A stretch of DNA of 42,343 nt. Origin: Thauera sp. Its GTDB lineage: Bacteria; Pseudomonadota; Gammaproteobacteria; Burkholderiales; Rhodocyclaceae. Below are positions 1 to 10,268 of this stretch, piece after piece. Within the stretch, counting starts at the first letter, position 1. The number at the start of each line of letters is the position of its first letter. Location of the stretch: assembly GCA_023150215.1 (NCBI GenBank), contig JAKLLJ010000002.1, positions 1 to 42,343 of the forward strand. The letters run 5' to 3'. Position numbers and translations under genes: made by a program. The notes under the pieces were generated by a model, which saw only the letters and a program-made list of their open reading frames with translations, made no database searches and was not told the DNA's origin.

Positions 1-95
1 CGCCGGAAGGCGCGAACAGGCTCATGCCGAAATCGGCATGGGTGACGGTGGTTGACGAAAACCGACGCCGTGTTCGCGCCTTCCGGCGCTCCTAC
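1..95. repeat. REPIN-like inverted pair of REP elements (left copy truncated by the window edge)
   Basis: CGCCGGAAGGCGCGAACA (1-18) is the exact reverse complement of TGTTCGCGCCTTCCGGCG (71-88). The right copy ends CTCCTAC, i.e. a GTAG head on the opposite strand. Each copy carries an internal GCGCC-GGAA-GGCGC hairpin. The spacer has a perfect 8-bp palindrome, CATGCCGA-AA-TCGGCATG (23-40). Confidence 0.75.
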
Positions 96-198
96 ATTTC
101 CTGGCTTCCGGTGCTCGTGCCTTTCGTCGCTTCGGGCGCTGCGACACGTGCAAGGGTCGATAGGGTAAAATGCCGCGTTTTCCCCCGCCCTTTCCACC

Positions 199-1233
199 AT
201 GCAGTTTGCCGGTTTCACCCTGCGCAACAACCTTTTCGTCGCCCCGATGGCCGGCGTGACGGATCGCCCCTTCCGCCAGCTGTGCAAGAAGCTGGGGGCA
301 GGTGTCGCCGTGTCCGAGATGGTCACCTCCAACTCGCTGCTCTACGGCAGCGAAAAAACCCGTCGCCGGGCCGACCACACCGGCGAGGTCGATCCGATCT
401 CGGTGCAGATCGCCGGCGCCGATCCGGCGATGATGGCGGAAGCGGCAAAGTACAACGCCGACAACGGCGCCCAGATCATCGACATCAACATGGGCTGCCC
501 GGCCAAGAAGGTGTGCAACGTGATGGCGGGCTCGGCGCTGATGCAGGACGAGCCGCTGGTCGCACGCATCCTCGAGGCGGTGGTCAAGGCCGTGCCGCAC
601 ACTCCGGTCACGCTCAAGTTCCGCACCGGCTGGAACCGCGCCAACAAGAACGCGCCCATGATCGCCCGCATCGCCGAGCAGTCCGGCATCCGCGCGATCG
701 CCATCCATGGGCGCACGCGAGCCGACCAATACATGGGTGAAGCCGAGTACGACACCATCGCCCACGTCAAGACGCTGGTGAGGATCCCGGTGATCGCCAA
801 CGGCGACATCGGCAGCCCGCAAAAGGCCAAGCACGTGCTCGACTACACCGGCGCCGATGGCGTCATGATCGGTCGCGCGGCGCAGGGCCGGCCGTGGATC
901 TTCCGCGAGATCGAGCACTTCCTCGCCACCGGCGAGTTGCTGCCGGCGCCGCTGGTCAGCGAGATCCACCAGGTGTGCCGCGAGCACCTGGCCGACCTCT
1001 ACGCCTTCTATGGCGACGAGCGCGGCGTCAAGATCGCGCGCAAGCACATCTCCTGGTACACCAAGGGTCTGGTCGGCTCGGCCGCCTTCCGCCGCACCAT
1101 GAACCAGATCCCCGACATCCCCGCCCAGCTCGCGGCCGTCGATGACTTCTTCGGCCAGCTCGCTGAGGCCGACGCCCGCCTGCGCTACGAAGCGGACGAG
1201 CAGGCCGACTACGCGCAGGAACTCGCCGCATGA
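199..1233 (+). CDS. dusB: tRNA-dihydrouridine synthase B
   Basis: FVAPMAGVTDRPFRQLC, DINMGCPAKKVCNVMAGSALM and IHGRTRADQY motifs; followed by fis as in the classic dusB-fis operon. Confidence 0.95.
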   Translation: MQFAGFTLRNNLFVAPMAGVTDRPFRQLCKKLGAGVAVSEMVTSNSLLYGSEKTRRRADHTGEVDPISVQIAGADPAMMAEAAKYNADNGAQIIDINMGCPAKKVCNVMAGSALMQDEPLVARILEAVVKAVPHTPVTLKFRTGWNRANKNAPMIARIAEQSGIRAIAIHGRTRADQYMGEAEYDTIAHVKTLVRIPVIANGDIGSPQKAKHVLDYTGADGVMIGRAAQGRPWIFREIEHFLATGELLPAPLVSEIHQVCREHLADLYAFYGDERGVKIARKHISWYTKGLVGSAAFRRTMNQIPDIPAQLAAVDDFFGQLAEADARLRYEADEQADYAQELAA

Positions 1234-1469
1234 CCAGCCGCAGCAACGAGATTGCGGACGCTGTCGTCCGCACGCTGGACCAATATTTCCGCGACCTCGA
1301 TGGCGAGAAGCCGGCCGCGATCCACGACATGGTGATCCGCAACGTCGAACGTCCGATGCTTCAGTTCGTGCTCGAGCAGGCCAAGGGCAACCAGACCGTG
1401 GCCGCCGAAATGCTCGGCATCAACCGCAACACCCTGCGCCGCAAGCTGACCGATTACGAATTGCTGTAA
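1230..1469 (+). CDS. fis: Fis-family nucleoid-associated DNA-binding protein
   Basis: 79 aa; C-terminal HTH GNQTVAAEMLGINRNTLRRKLTDYELL; ATGA overlap with dusB. Confidence 0.95.
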   Translation: MTSRSNEIADAVVRTLDQYFRDLDGEKPAAIHDMVIRNVERPMLQFVLEQAKGNQTVAAEMLGINRNTLRRKLTDYELL

Positions 1470-1592
1470 GCGTGCGCGGGCAGCGCAGGCCGCCCGGGAA
1501 CCCGCCCCGAAAGACAACACCCCACGACCGCCACTCCCCCAGTCGTTCCCCATGTCGCTCCCCTCTTCGACCTTCGCCACCGGCCCACAACG

Positions 1593-3182
1593 ATGAACGT
1601 GACCCAAGCCCTGATCAGCGTCTCCGACAAACGCGGCGTGCTCGACTTCGCCCGCGAACTCGCCGCCCTCGGCATCAAGCTGCTGTCAACCGGCGGCACC
1701 GCCAGCCTGCTGCGCGAAGCCGGCCTCGACGTCACCGACGTCTCCGAGCACACCGGCTTCCCCGAGATGCTCGACGGCCGAGTCAAGACCCTGCACCCGA
1801 AGGTGCACGGCGGCATCCTCGCCCGCCGCGACCTTTCCGAACACATGGACACCATCGCCGCGCACGACATCGGCCGCATCGACCTCGTGGTGGTGAACCT
1901 CTACCCCTTCCAGCAGACCGTGGCCAAGCCTGACTGCACGCTGGAAGACGCGATCGAGAACATCGACATCGGCGGCCCCACCATGGTGCGCGCCGCAGCC
2001 AAGAACCACGGCAACGAGCAGGGCGGCGTCGGTATCGTCACCGACCCCGAGGACTACGGCTGCATCGTCGACGAGCTCAAGGCCAACGCCGGCAAGCTCA
2101 GCCACAAGACCCGCTTCGCGCTCGCGGTGAAGGCCTTCACCCACACTGCGCGCTACGACTCGGCGATCTCCAACTACCTCACCGCGCTGGTCACCAACGA
2201 CGCAGGCGACGTGTCGCTGCAGACCTACCCCGAACGCCTGCAACTGGCCTTCGACAAGGTGCAGGACCTGCGCTACGGCGAGAATCCGCACCAGACCGCA
2301 GCCTTCTACCGCCAACCTGGCGCGGCGGAAGGCGGCGTGGCCGGCTACAGCCAGCTGCAGGGCAAGGAGCTGTCCTACAACAACATCGCCGACGCCGACG
2401 CGGCGTGGGAGTGCGTGAAGGCCTTCGACGGCTCGGCCGCTGCCTGCGTCATCGTCAAGCACGCCAACCCCTGCGGCGTGGCAGTCGCCGCCAGCGCGCT
2501 CGAGGCCTACAGGAAGGCCTTCTCCACCGACCCCACCTCGGCCTTCGGCGGCATCATCGCCTTCAACGGCGAGGTCGATCGCGCCGCAGCCGAAGCCGTT
2601 TCGGCGCAATTCCTCGAAGTGCTGATCGCCCCGTCCTACACCGCCGACGCGCTCGAACTGCTCGCCGGCAAGAAAAACGTGCGCGTGCTCACCTGCCCGC
2701 TCGGCCAGCCCGCCGGCGCCTTCGACTATAAGCGCGTTGGCGGCGGCCTGCTGGTGCAGAGCGCCGACGAGGCCCGCATCCAGATCGCCGACCTCAAGGT
2801 CGTCACCCGGCGTGCGCCGACGGAAGCCGAGATGCGCGACATGCTGTTCGCCTGGCGCGTGGCCAAGTACGTCAAGTCCAACGCCATCGTCTATTGCAAG
2901 GACGGCATGACTGTCGGCGTCGGCGCCGGGCAGATGAGCCGCGTCGACTCCGCGCGCATCGCCAAGATCAAGGCCGAGAACGCCGGCCTGCAGATCGCCG
3001 GCTGCGTGGTCGCCTCGGACGCTTTCTTCCCCTTCCGCGACGGCCTCGACGTGCTCGCCCAGGCCGGCGCCACCGCGGTCATCCAGCCCGGCGGCTCGAT
3101 ACGCGACGAAGAGGTGATCGCCGCCGCCAACGAGCACAACATCGCCATGGTGTTCACCGGCTTCCGGCATTTCCGCCACTAA
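1593..3182 (+). CDS. purH: Bifunctional phosphoribosylaminoimidazolecarboxamide formyltransferase / IMP cyclohydrolase
   Basis: 529 aa; [51 protein letters not shown]-terminus [11 protein letters not shown]. Confidence 0.97.
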   Translation: MNVTQALISVSDKRGVLDFARELAALGIKLLSTGGTASLLREAGLDVTDVSEHTGFPEMLDGRVKTLHPKVHGGILARRDLSEHMDTIAAHDIGRIDLVVVNLYPFQQTVAKPDCTLEDAIENIDIGGPTMVRAAAKNHGNEQGGVGIVTDPEDYGCIVDELKANAGKLSHKTRFALAVKAFTHTARYDSAISNYLTALVTNDAGDVSLQTYPERLQLAFDKVQDLRYGENPHQTAAFYRQPGAAEGGVAGYSQLQGKELSYNNIADADAAWECVKAFDGSAAACVIVKHANPCGVAVAASALEAYRKAFSTDPTSAFGGIIAFNGEVDRAAAEAVSAQFLEVLIAPSYTADALELLAGKKNVRVLTCPLGQPAGAFDYKRVGGGLLVQSADEARIQIADLKVVTRRAPTEAEMRDMLFAWRVAKYVKSNAIVYCKDGMTVGVGAGQMSRVDSARIAKIKAENAGLQIAGCVVASDAFFPFRDGLDVLAQAGATAVIQPGGSIRDEEVIAAANEHNIAMVFTGFRHFRH

Positions 3183-3216
3183 GAACGACCACCCCAGCAG
3201 AGATTCGGAGCAGCAC

Positions 3217-4494
3217 ATGAAAGTCCTCGTCATCGGTTCCGGCGGCCGCGAACACGCGCTGGCCTGGAAACTCGCCCAGTCGCCCAAGGTCACCCGCGTG
3301 CTGGTCGCGCCGGGCAACCCCGGCACCGCTGCCGAGAAGCTGCTGCAGAACGCCCCGATCACCGACATCCCGGTGCTGGTCGAGCTCGCCAGGCGCGAGC
3401 AGGTCGCATTCACCGTGGTCGGCCCGGAGGCCCCGCTCGCCGCCGGGGTGGTCGATGCCTTCCGCGCCGCCGGCCTGCCGATCTTCGGGCCGACCAAGGC
3501 CGCCGCCCAGCTCGAGAGCTCCAAGGACTTCGCCAAGCAGTTTCTGGTGCGCCACAACATCCCGACCGCGAAGTACCGCACGTTCTCCGCTGCGGCCGAG
3601 GCGCACGCCTACATCGACGCCGAGGGTGCACCGATCGTCATCAAGGCCGACGGCCTCGCTGCCGGCAAGGGCGTGGTGGTGGCGATGACGGCTGACGAGG
3701 CACACGTCGCGATCGACATGATGCTGCTCGACAACAAGATGGGCGATGCCGGCGCGCGCGTGGTGATCGAGGAGTTCATGGAAGGCGAGGAGGCCAGCTT
3801 CATCGTCATGGCCGACGGCAGGAACGCGCTCGCGCTCGCCACCAGCCAGGACCACAAGCGCCTGCAGGACGGCGACCAAGGCCCCAACACCGGCGGCATG
3901 GGCGCCTATTCGCCCGCCCCGGTCGTCACCCCCGACGTCCATGCACGCGTGATGCGCGAGATCATCAACCCGACGCTCGCCGGCATGGCTGCCGATGGCC
4001 TGCCCTACACCGGCTTCCTCTACGCCGGCCTGATGATCGACGGCGAAGGCAAGCCGCGCGTGGTCGAATTCAACTGCCGCATGGGCGACCCCGAGACGCA
4101 GCCGATCATGATGCGCCTGAAGACCGACCTCGCCGACCTGATCGAAGCCGCCATCGCCGGCAAGCTCGACCAGACCGAGGCCGAATGGGACCGCCGCTTC
4201 GCGCTCGGCGTGGTGCTGGCCGCCGCCGGCTACCCGGAGAACCCGCGCAAGGGCGACCCGATCAGCGGACTGCCGAGCGGCGAGCAGGAAGACGTGCACG
4301 TCTTCCACGCCGGCACTGCGGCCGCGGACGGCCAGATCGTCACCGCAGGCGGCCGCGTGCTGTGCGTGACCGCACTCGGCGACAACGTGCGCACGGCTCA
4401 GAAGCGCGCTTACGAAGTCGCCGACGCGATCGTCTTCGATGGTCGCCAATACCGCCGCGACATCGGTCACCGTGCAATCGGACGCAAGACCTGA
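3217..4494 (+). CDS. purD: Phosphoribosylamine-glycine ligase
   Basis: [59 protein letters not shown]. Confidence 0.97.
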   Translation: MKVLVIGSGGREHALAWKLAQSPKVTRVLVAPGNPGTAAEKLLQNAPITDIPVLVELARREQVAFTVVGPEAPLAAGVVDAFRAAGLPIFGPTKAAAQLESSKDFAKQFLVRHNIPTAKYRTFSAAAEAHAYIDAEGAPIVIKADGLAAGKGVVVAMTADEAHVAIDMMLLDNKMGDAGARVVIEEFMEGEEASFIVMADGRNALALATSQDHKRLQDGDQGPNTGGMGAYSPAPVVTPDVHARVMREIINPTLAGMAADGLPYTGFLYAGLMIDGEGKPRVVEFNCRMGDPETQPIMMRLKTDLADLIEAAIAGKLDQTEAEWDRRFALGVVLAAAGYPENPRKGDPISGLPSGEQEDVHVFHAGTAAADGQIVTAGGRVLCVTALGDNVRTAQKRAYEVADAIVFDGRQYRRDIGHRAIGRKT

Positions 4495-5403
4495 ATGGAT
4501 CCACGCACGATCAAGCCCTGGTTCACCGGGCTGCAGCAAGGCATCGTCGAGCGCCTCGAAGCCTTCGACGGGCAGTCCTTCCGCAGCGACGGCTGGGAGC
4601 GCCCCGGCGGTGGCGGCGGGCTCACGCGCGTCATCGAGGACGGCAATTTCTTCGAGCGCGGCGGCGTCAATTTCTCGCACGTGATGGGCGAGGCCATGCC
4701 CGCTTCCGCCACCGCGCACCGTCCGGAACTGGCTGGGCGCCGTTTCGAGGCGATGGGCGTCTCGCTGGTGCTGCATCCGCGCAACCCCCACTGCCCCACG
4801 GTGCACATGAACGTGCGCTGTTTCGTCGCGCTGGCCGAAGGCAAGGCACCGGTGTGGTGGTTCGGCGGCGGCATGGACCTGACCCCCTACTATCCGTTCG
4901 AGGAAGACGTCCGCCACTTTCACCGGACATGCCGCGACGCGGTGCTGCCCTTTGGAGGCGAAGCCGAATACCGCCGCCTCAAGGACTGGTGCGACCGCTA
5001 CTTCTTCCTCAAGCACCGCAACGAGCCACGCGGCGTGGGAGGGCTGTTCTTCGACGATCTGGGCGCAGACGGCAAGACGGATCTGGATACCGCCTTCGGC
5101 CTCACCCGCTCGGTCGGCGAGTCTTTCGTGGACGCTTACCTCCCCATCGTCGAGCGCCGCAAGGACATCGCCTACGGCGAACACGAGCGTGATTTCCAGG
5201 CCTACCGCCGCGGCCGCTACGTCGAATTCAACCTCGTCTTCGATCGTGGCACGCTATTCGGCCTGCAGTCGGGCGGGCGCACCGAATCCATCCTGATGTC
5301 GATGCCGCCAGTGGTGAAGTGGCGCTACGACTGGCACCCCGCGCCGGGTTCGCCGGAAGCGCGGCTGTACGACGAGTTTCTCCTCGCACGTGATTGGGTA
5401 TGA
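4495..5403 (+). CDS. hemF: Oxygen-dependent coproporphyrinogen III oxidase
   Basis: [66 protein letters not shown]; starts directly after the purD stop. Confidence 0.97.
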   Translation: MDPRTIKPWFTGLQQGIVERLEAFDGQSFRSDGWERPGGGGGLTRVIEDGNFFERGGVNFSHVMGEAMPASATAHRPELAGRRFEAMGVSLVLHPRNPHCPTVHMNVRCFVALAEGKAPVWWFGGGMDLTPYYPFEEDVRHFHRTCRDAVLPFGGEAEYRRLKDWCDRYFFLKHRNEPRGVGGLFFDDLGADGKTDLDTAFGLTRSVGESFVDAYLPIVERRKDIAYGEHERDFQAYRRGRYVEFNLVFDRGTLFGLQSGGRTESILMSMPPVVKWRYDWHPAPGSPEARLYDEFLLARDWV

Positions 5404-5450
5404 GCTGCGCTTGCGCGCAGTGAAACGCAAGACATCCGAAGCTTGATGCG

Positions 5451-5486
5451 AAAAGGCCGCCAGGGTTTCCCCCGGCGGCCTTTTTG
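5451..5486. terminator. Bidirectional intrinsic terminator shared by convergent hemF and hemY
   Basis: AAAAGGCCGCC-loop-GGCGGCCTTTTT: 7-bp GC stem with A-tract and T-tract on either side, between convergent genes. Confidence 0.85.
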
Positions 5487-5515
5487 TTTGAGAGCCCCAA
5501 ACAGAGACCCGGGTA

Positions 5516-6709
5516 TCAGACCAGTGCGCCGCCGGCGACCTTCTCGGCTGCGGCACGATACTGGCGCTGGGCCTCCTCGCGACGCTCGAGGGTCTCGAAC
5601 AGGTGGGCGAGCGCAAGGTGCGTGCCCACCTGTGGATCCTGGCTCAGCGATGCCTCCAGATAGCTCTGCGCCTTGCCCCACAGCTCGGTGCGCCGGCACA
5701 ACTGGCCGAGTGCGAACAGCAGGCCGGCGTCGCGCGGCTGCTTCTCGAGCCAGGCTTCGGCCTTGTGCAGGCAGGCGTTGGCGTCATCCATCGTGCTCGC
5801 GCAGTAAGCGTAGAGACGGGCAAGATCGCTGTCCCACTGCTCATCGAGAAGTTGCTCGGTCTGCGCCCGAACGTGCATCGCCTGTCCGGCACGCGCCATC
5901 AGCGGCAGAACGTCCTTGATCATGCCGCGGTCGTTCAACTCGTCGGACGGGATCTCCTGCCAGTAGGTGAGCAGCGCCGAAGGGTCGCCGACGAGTTGCT
6001 TCATCCGCTCGGCGTGAGCGCGACGCAGCGCGGGCGCGGCCTGCTCCGCACTCAAGGCCTTGTGCTTGCGCAACTGGCGCACGTTATGCAACAGCTCTTC
6101 CCAGCGCCCGAGCTCGAACGCGACCTTGCTCTCGAGGCGCAACATGGCGATGTGGCGATGGCCGCCCTCGCGCAACTGGGCGAGGCGCGCGGCAGCGAGC
6201 TCGAACTGACGGCTCTCGATCGCCAGCTCGGCCTCGGTCATCAGACGCGCGACCTCGGCCTCCTTGCCCTGCTCCGCAGCGTGGTCGAGCCACTCCCGAT
6301 AACGCGTGTCGTCCTGCAGTCCGTGCGCCGCGCGTGCGGCGACGAGCGCCGCCATCGGCGAGCCGTCGCTCGCCGAGTACGCGGTCGAGGCCGATTTGAG
6401 CGCCTCGGAGAAGCGCCCCTCGAAGAGTGCGGTGACCGAGCCATGCATGGCGCGGTCGGCCTTTGCGCGGCGACGGCGCTCACGCCAGTTGGCCACCCGC
6501 GACGGCAGTTGCAGGGTGCGCGTGACGACGCTCAGCAGGATGTGGATCAGGGCCACGCCCACGACCAGCACCACGATGAAGAGATTCAGTGAAATCTGCG
6601 CCCGCCACGGCGACAGCACGACGAGCACGTAGCCGTCGTTTACACCGGCCAACATCGCCACGCCGACGGCGAGGCCGAAGATGCCGATCAGCCAGATCAG
6701 TGCGCGCAT
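5516..6709 (-). CDS. hemY: HemY-type membrane protein with TPR region (heme biosynthesis-associated)
   Basis: Likely start at MRALIWLIGIFGLAVGVAMLAGVNDGYVLVVLSPWRAQISLNL within the longer ORF 5516-7045; directly downstream of hemX. Confidence 0.88.
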   Translation of the reverse strand: MRALIWLIGIFGLAVGVAMLAGVNDGYVLVVLSPWRAQISLNLFIVVLVVGVALIHILLSVVTRTLQLPSRVANWRERRRRAKADRAMHGSVTALFEGRFSEALKSASTAYSASDGSPMAALVAARAAHGLQDDTRYREWLDHAAEQGKEAEVARLMTEAELAIESRQFELAAARLAQLREGGHRHIAMLRLESKVAFELGRWEELLHNVRQLRKHKALSAEQAAPALRRAHAERMKQLVGDPSALLTYWQEIPSDELNDRGMIKDVLPLMARAGQAMHVRAQTEQLLDEQWDSDLARLYAYCASTMDDANACLHKAEAWLEKQPRDAGLLFALGQLCRRTELWGKAQSYLEASLSQDPQVGTHLALAHLFETLERREEAQRQYRAAAEKVAGGALV

Positions 6710-6719
6710 GGGTCGGCCC

Positions 6720-8204
6720 TCACTGGCTCGCCGCGGGAGCGGCGGCATCGGTGGGTGCCGACGGAGCGGCATCGGCTGCGGCGGGAGCTGCGGCTTCGGT
6801 CGCAGTGGCGGCGTCGGCCGCTGCCGGCGCAGATGCACCAGCCGCTTCGTTCGACTGCGGCGCCGCCGCGGCTGCAGCGTCGGTCGCGGCAGCGCTGGCC
6901 TCGGCAGCGCTGGCCTCGGCGGCAGGAGCATTCGCGGCCGGTGCGGCGGCCGGTGCAGCGGGCGTCGCCGCAGCCTCGGTGCGCGCGGCCTTGCTGGCGG
7001 CACCACCACGGCCGGCACGCGACTGCACGTTGCGCAACGCACCAAAAGTCTCGCTCAGGTCGGGCGGCTCGTAGCGCACCTTGACCGCCTCGAGTTCCTT
7101 GAGCTCGGCGAGCGTCGCCTGCACGCGCTCGTCGCGCAGATCGTAGAAACGCTCGACCCATGTGCGCGCCTGTGCGATGTCGACACCGTAGCTGCGGCCA
7201 TCACGCGCCATCAGGGCGAGGCGCGCGGTGAGCAGGCGCATCTTCAGGTTCTCGCGCAGGAAGGTGTTCTGCTCGGGCGCGAGCAGCACCGGATCTTCCT
7301 GGTCGAGACGCTCGACGCGAATCAAGGTGCGCACCTCGCTCCACACGTCCGCCGCGACGTCTTGTGCGAAACGCCACACCCCTGCCATCCAGCCGACGAA
7401 GCCACCACTGTCGGCCGGACCCATCTCCTTGCCCACCGCGGCGCCCGCCGGCAGCGGGCTCTCGAAGGCGAGCGGGAGCGCGTCGGCGCGTTCGAGCATC
7501 AGCTCGAGGCGCAGGCTCAGACCGGATACGTCGAGGGCCGGCATCAGGCGCAACTCCTCGATGTCGCGCACCAGCGCGCGGCGCAGCGTGGCGAGCTGGC
7601 CGCGGTCGTGAATGGCGAGTCGGGCCTCGGCTTCCTGCAGCCCGATCAGCGCAGCCTCGACGTTGCCGGCGATCTGCAGCTGCTGCGACGCGAGCGCGAC
7701 CGCCTGCTCGACCTCGGCGAGGACACCGTCCTCGCGGCTGCGCGAGAACTCCTGGTAGAGCGCCTCGAGCGCCGCAGCCTGGCCTTCGGTCGTCTCGACC
7801 TTGGATTCGAGCGCGCCCAACTTGCCGTGCAGCGACGCGATCGTTTCCTGCTGCTGGCGGATCATGCCGCGTGCCTCGGTGGCCACCGTTTCGCCCTCGG
7901 ACAGACGGCTGGCGAGTTCCTCGCGCAGCGTGACCGCCTGCAAGCGCATCTCGCGTGCCTGCCAAATCGACCACCCCGCAATACCGATCGCGATCAGCGC
8001 CAGCAGCAGCGCCCACCACGCCGCGGCGCTGCGCGCGGGCGGGGACTCGCCGGCAGGGGCAATGCGCGTGGCCTCGGCATCGGCCGCGCCCGGCACATCG
8101 GCCGCGCGGCTTTCCTCGATCGCTGGACGGGTATCGTCGAGCACTGGAGATGCGGACGGCGCCGCGGGCGGCGGCTGGGTCAGAGCGGGATTTTGTTCTT
8201 TCAT
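6720..8204 (-). CDS. hemX: HemX-like protein (uroporphyrinogen-III C-methyltransferase family), single TM, long Ala-rich C-terminal tail
   Basis: MKEQNPALTQ... TM region AAAWWALLLALIAIGIAGWSIWQ, coiled-coil, conserved position after hemD; low-complexity Ala/Pro tail. Confidence 0.85.
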   Translation of the reverse strand: MKEQNPALTQPPPAAPSASPVLDDTRPAIEESRAADVPGAADAEATRIAPAGESPPARSAAAWWALLLALIAIGIAGWSIWQAREMRLQAVTLREELASRLSEGETVATEARGMIRQQQETIASLHGKLGALESKVETTEGQAAALEALYQEFSRSREDGVLAEVEQAVALASQQLQIAGNVEAALIGLQEAEARLAIHDRGQLATLRRALVRDIEELRLMPALDVSGLSLRLELMLERADALPLAFESPLPAGAAVGKEMGPADSGGFVGWMAGVWRFAQDVAADVWSEVRTLIRVERLDQEDPVLLAPEQNTFLRENLKMRLLTARLALMARDGRSYGVDIAQARTWVERFYDLRDERVQATLAELKELEAVKVRYEPPDLSETFGALRNVQSRAGRGGAASKAARTEAAATPAAPAAAPAANAPAAEASAAEASAAATDAAAAAAPQSNEAAGASAPAAADAATATEAAAPAAADAAPSAPTDAAAPAASQ

Positions 8205-8214
8205 GGTTCCAGGT

Positions 8215-8982
8215 CTAGGCAAAATGGCTTTCGAGGGCCTGCATCAAACCGTCGTCTCCGGCCGGAGTTTCGACCACCTTCGCGAAACCGGCCGCATGCG
8301 CCTGCGCGACGATGCGCGGGTGCGTGGCAAACACCGTCACTCCACGCAGGGCGGCGAGGCCGTCCGCGCCGAGCATGGATTCCAGATTGCGTACGCCCTC
8401 GCTGCTGGTGAGCAGCAGGCCGTCGACCGCGCCACGCGCGATCGGCTCGAGCAGCGGCGCGGGATCCGCATCCGGACAGTACCGTCTGTAACAAGTGACA
8501 TATTCAACGCTGGCGCCCCGTTCGCGCAAGGTCTCGGCGAGCAGTTCGCGCCCGCCGTCGCCGCGGAAGATCAGCACTTTGCGCCCGCGCACCGCGTCGG
8601 GGGCGAACTCGGGCAGGGCAATCACGGCCTCGCTGTCGAAGCCGTCTTCCGGCGCGATCACGTCGGCGAAGCCCCAGCCGTGCATCACGCGCTGACTGCC
8701 CTTGCCCACGGTGGCGACCCGCAGCGTGGCCGGCCAGGTGCGCTGCGGCAGGATCGCACGAAGCGCGTGATCGACCGCGTTGGGGCTGACGAAGAAAGCG
8801 AGATCGAACTCATCGAGGCGGCCGATGATGGCCTGCAGCGGCGCAGGATCGAGCGCCGGGCCGACCGCGATCACCGGGAAGCGCAGCGCCCGACCGCCTG
8901 CCGCTTCGATGCGCGAACACAGGCTCCCGGCCTGCTCGCGCGGACGCATGACCACGAGGGTGCGCCCGCCCAAGGGAAGCAT
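8215..8982 (-). CDS. hemD: Uroporphyrinogen-III synthase
   Basis: MLPLGGRTLVVMRPREQAGSLCSRIEAAGG... FFVSPNAVDHAL ... LLTSSEGVRNLESML; downstream of hemC. The start is uncertain (a GTG further upstream is possible). Confidence 0.85.
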   Translation of the reverse strand: MLPLGGRTLVVMRPREQAGSLCSRIEAAGGRALRFPVIAVGPALDPAPLQAIIGRLDEFDLAFFVSPNAVDHALRAILPQRTWPATLRVATVGKGSQRVMHGWGFADVIAPEDGFDSEAVIALPEFAPDAVRGRKVLIFRGDGGRELLAETLRERGASVEYVTCYRRYCPDADPAPLLEPIARGAVDGLLLTSSEGVRNLESMLGADGLAALRGVTVFATHPRIVAQAHAAGFAKVVETPAGDDGLMQALESHFA

Positions 8983-9043
8983 GGGGCGCTGAGCGGACGC
9001 TGCGGTCGGTGCCGTCGACACGATGCGCCTGCCCTCCCGTCCG

Positions 9044-9976
9044 TCAGCCGATCTCGGCCAGGATCGCTTCCGCGCCCTGCGCCCGCAGATCTTCGGCAAG
9101 CGCGCGCCCGAGCGCCTCGGCAGCGGCCGGCGCACCGGTACGTTCCGCGCGCACGATGGTGCTGCCGTCGGGGCGGGCGACGAAGCCGCGCAGCCACAGC
9201 GCGCCTTCGCGCATCAGCGCATAGGCGCCAAGCGGCACCTCGCAGCTGCCGGCCAGCGCACGCGCGACCGCGCGCTCGGCCAGCACGCAGGCGGTGGTGT
9301 CGGCGTCGACCAAGGGCTGCAGCCAGCCGATCACGTCGGGGCGTGCGGCAAGGCACTCGATGCCGAGCGCGCCCTGGCCCGCGGCCGGCAGCGAGACTTC
9401 GGCCGGCATCACCGAACGAATGCGCTCGCCCAGGCCGAGGCGGGTGAGACCTGCGGCAGCGAGGATGATCGCGTCGTACTGGCCTTCATCGAGCTTGCGC
9501 AGCCGGGTGTCGAGGTTGCCGCGCAGGCTGGTCACGGCGAGGAAGGGATACTGGGCGTGGAGTTGCGACTCGCGGCGCAGCGAGGAAGTACCGACCACCG
9601 TGCCGGGGGGCATGTCGGCGAGACTCTCGTAGCGGTTGGAGACGAAGGCGTCGAGCGGCACCTCGCGTGCGGTGATGCAGGGCAGTGCGAACTCCGGTCC
9701 CATCACCATCGGCACGTCCTTCATCGAATGCACCGCGATGTCGGCGCGGGCATCCAGCAGCGCGGTCTCGAGCTCCTTGACGAACAGGCCCTTGCCGCCG
9801 ACCTTGGCGAGCGGGCGATCGAGGATCTGGTCGCCACGCGTGGTCATGCCCAGCAATTCGACCCGGCAACCGGGGTAAAGCCCTTCGAGGCGGGCCTTGA
9901 TGTGTTCCGCCTGCCACAGGGCGAGACGACTCTCACGGGTTGCAATGACGATGCGCTCGGGGCTGCTATGACTCAC
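9044..9976 (-). CDS. hemC: Hydroxymethylbilane synthase (porphobilinogen deaminase)
   Basis: [71 protein letters not shown]. Confidence 0.97.
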   Translation of the reverse strand: MSHSSPERIVIATRESRLALWQAEHIKARLEGLYPGCRVELLGMTTRGDQILDRPLAKVGGKGLFVKELETALLDARADIAVHSMKDVPMVMGPEFALPCITAREVPLDAFVSNRYESLADMPPGTVVGTSSLRRESQLHAQYPFLAVTSLRGNLDTRLRKLDEGQYDAIILAAAGLTRLGLGERIRSVMPAEVSLPAAGQGALGIECLAARPDVIGWLQPLVDADTTACVLAERAVARALAGSCEVPLGAYALMREGALWLRGFVARPDGSTIVRAERTGAPAAAEALGRALAEDLRAQGAEAILAEIG

Positions 9977-10268
9977 GATCGGAATTCACCTGACGAAACG
10001 GGTTGGAGCGGGCGCATCGATGCCGCAATGCAGCATGACAAAAAACTTATTTCGCCCGCACGACGCGCCGCATTCTAGCACGGGCACGCGCTCCAGCCCC
10101 TGCCGGACACCTTGCCGCGCAGGGGGCTCCCCGAAGCAGGCGTCCCCGTCCCGGTCAGGCTGCCCGCTCGAGCGCAGGGCGCGCGGCTACATGAAAACCC
10201 CGGGCTGCGAGCGGGCGCACTTACGGTAAGCTGCGCGGTCCCCCTCTCCACCACGACAGATCCGCCCC

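Noticed and set aside
1686-5184. Minus-strand ORFs of 631 aa and 676 aa opposite purH, purD and hemF
   Set aside because: Shadows of well-supported plus-strand genes.
5603-9447. Plus-strand ORFs (329, 576 and 548 aa) opposite hemY, hemX, hemD and hemC
   Set aside because: Antisense frames over confidently assigned hem genes; Arg/Ala-rich with no motifs.
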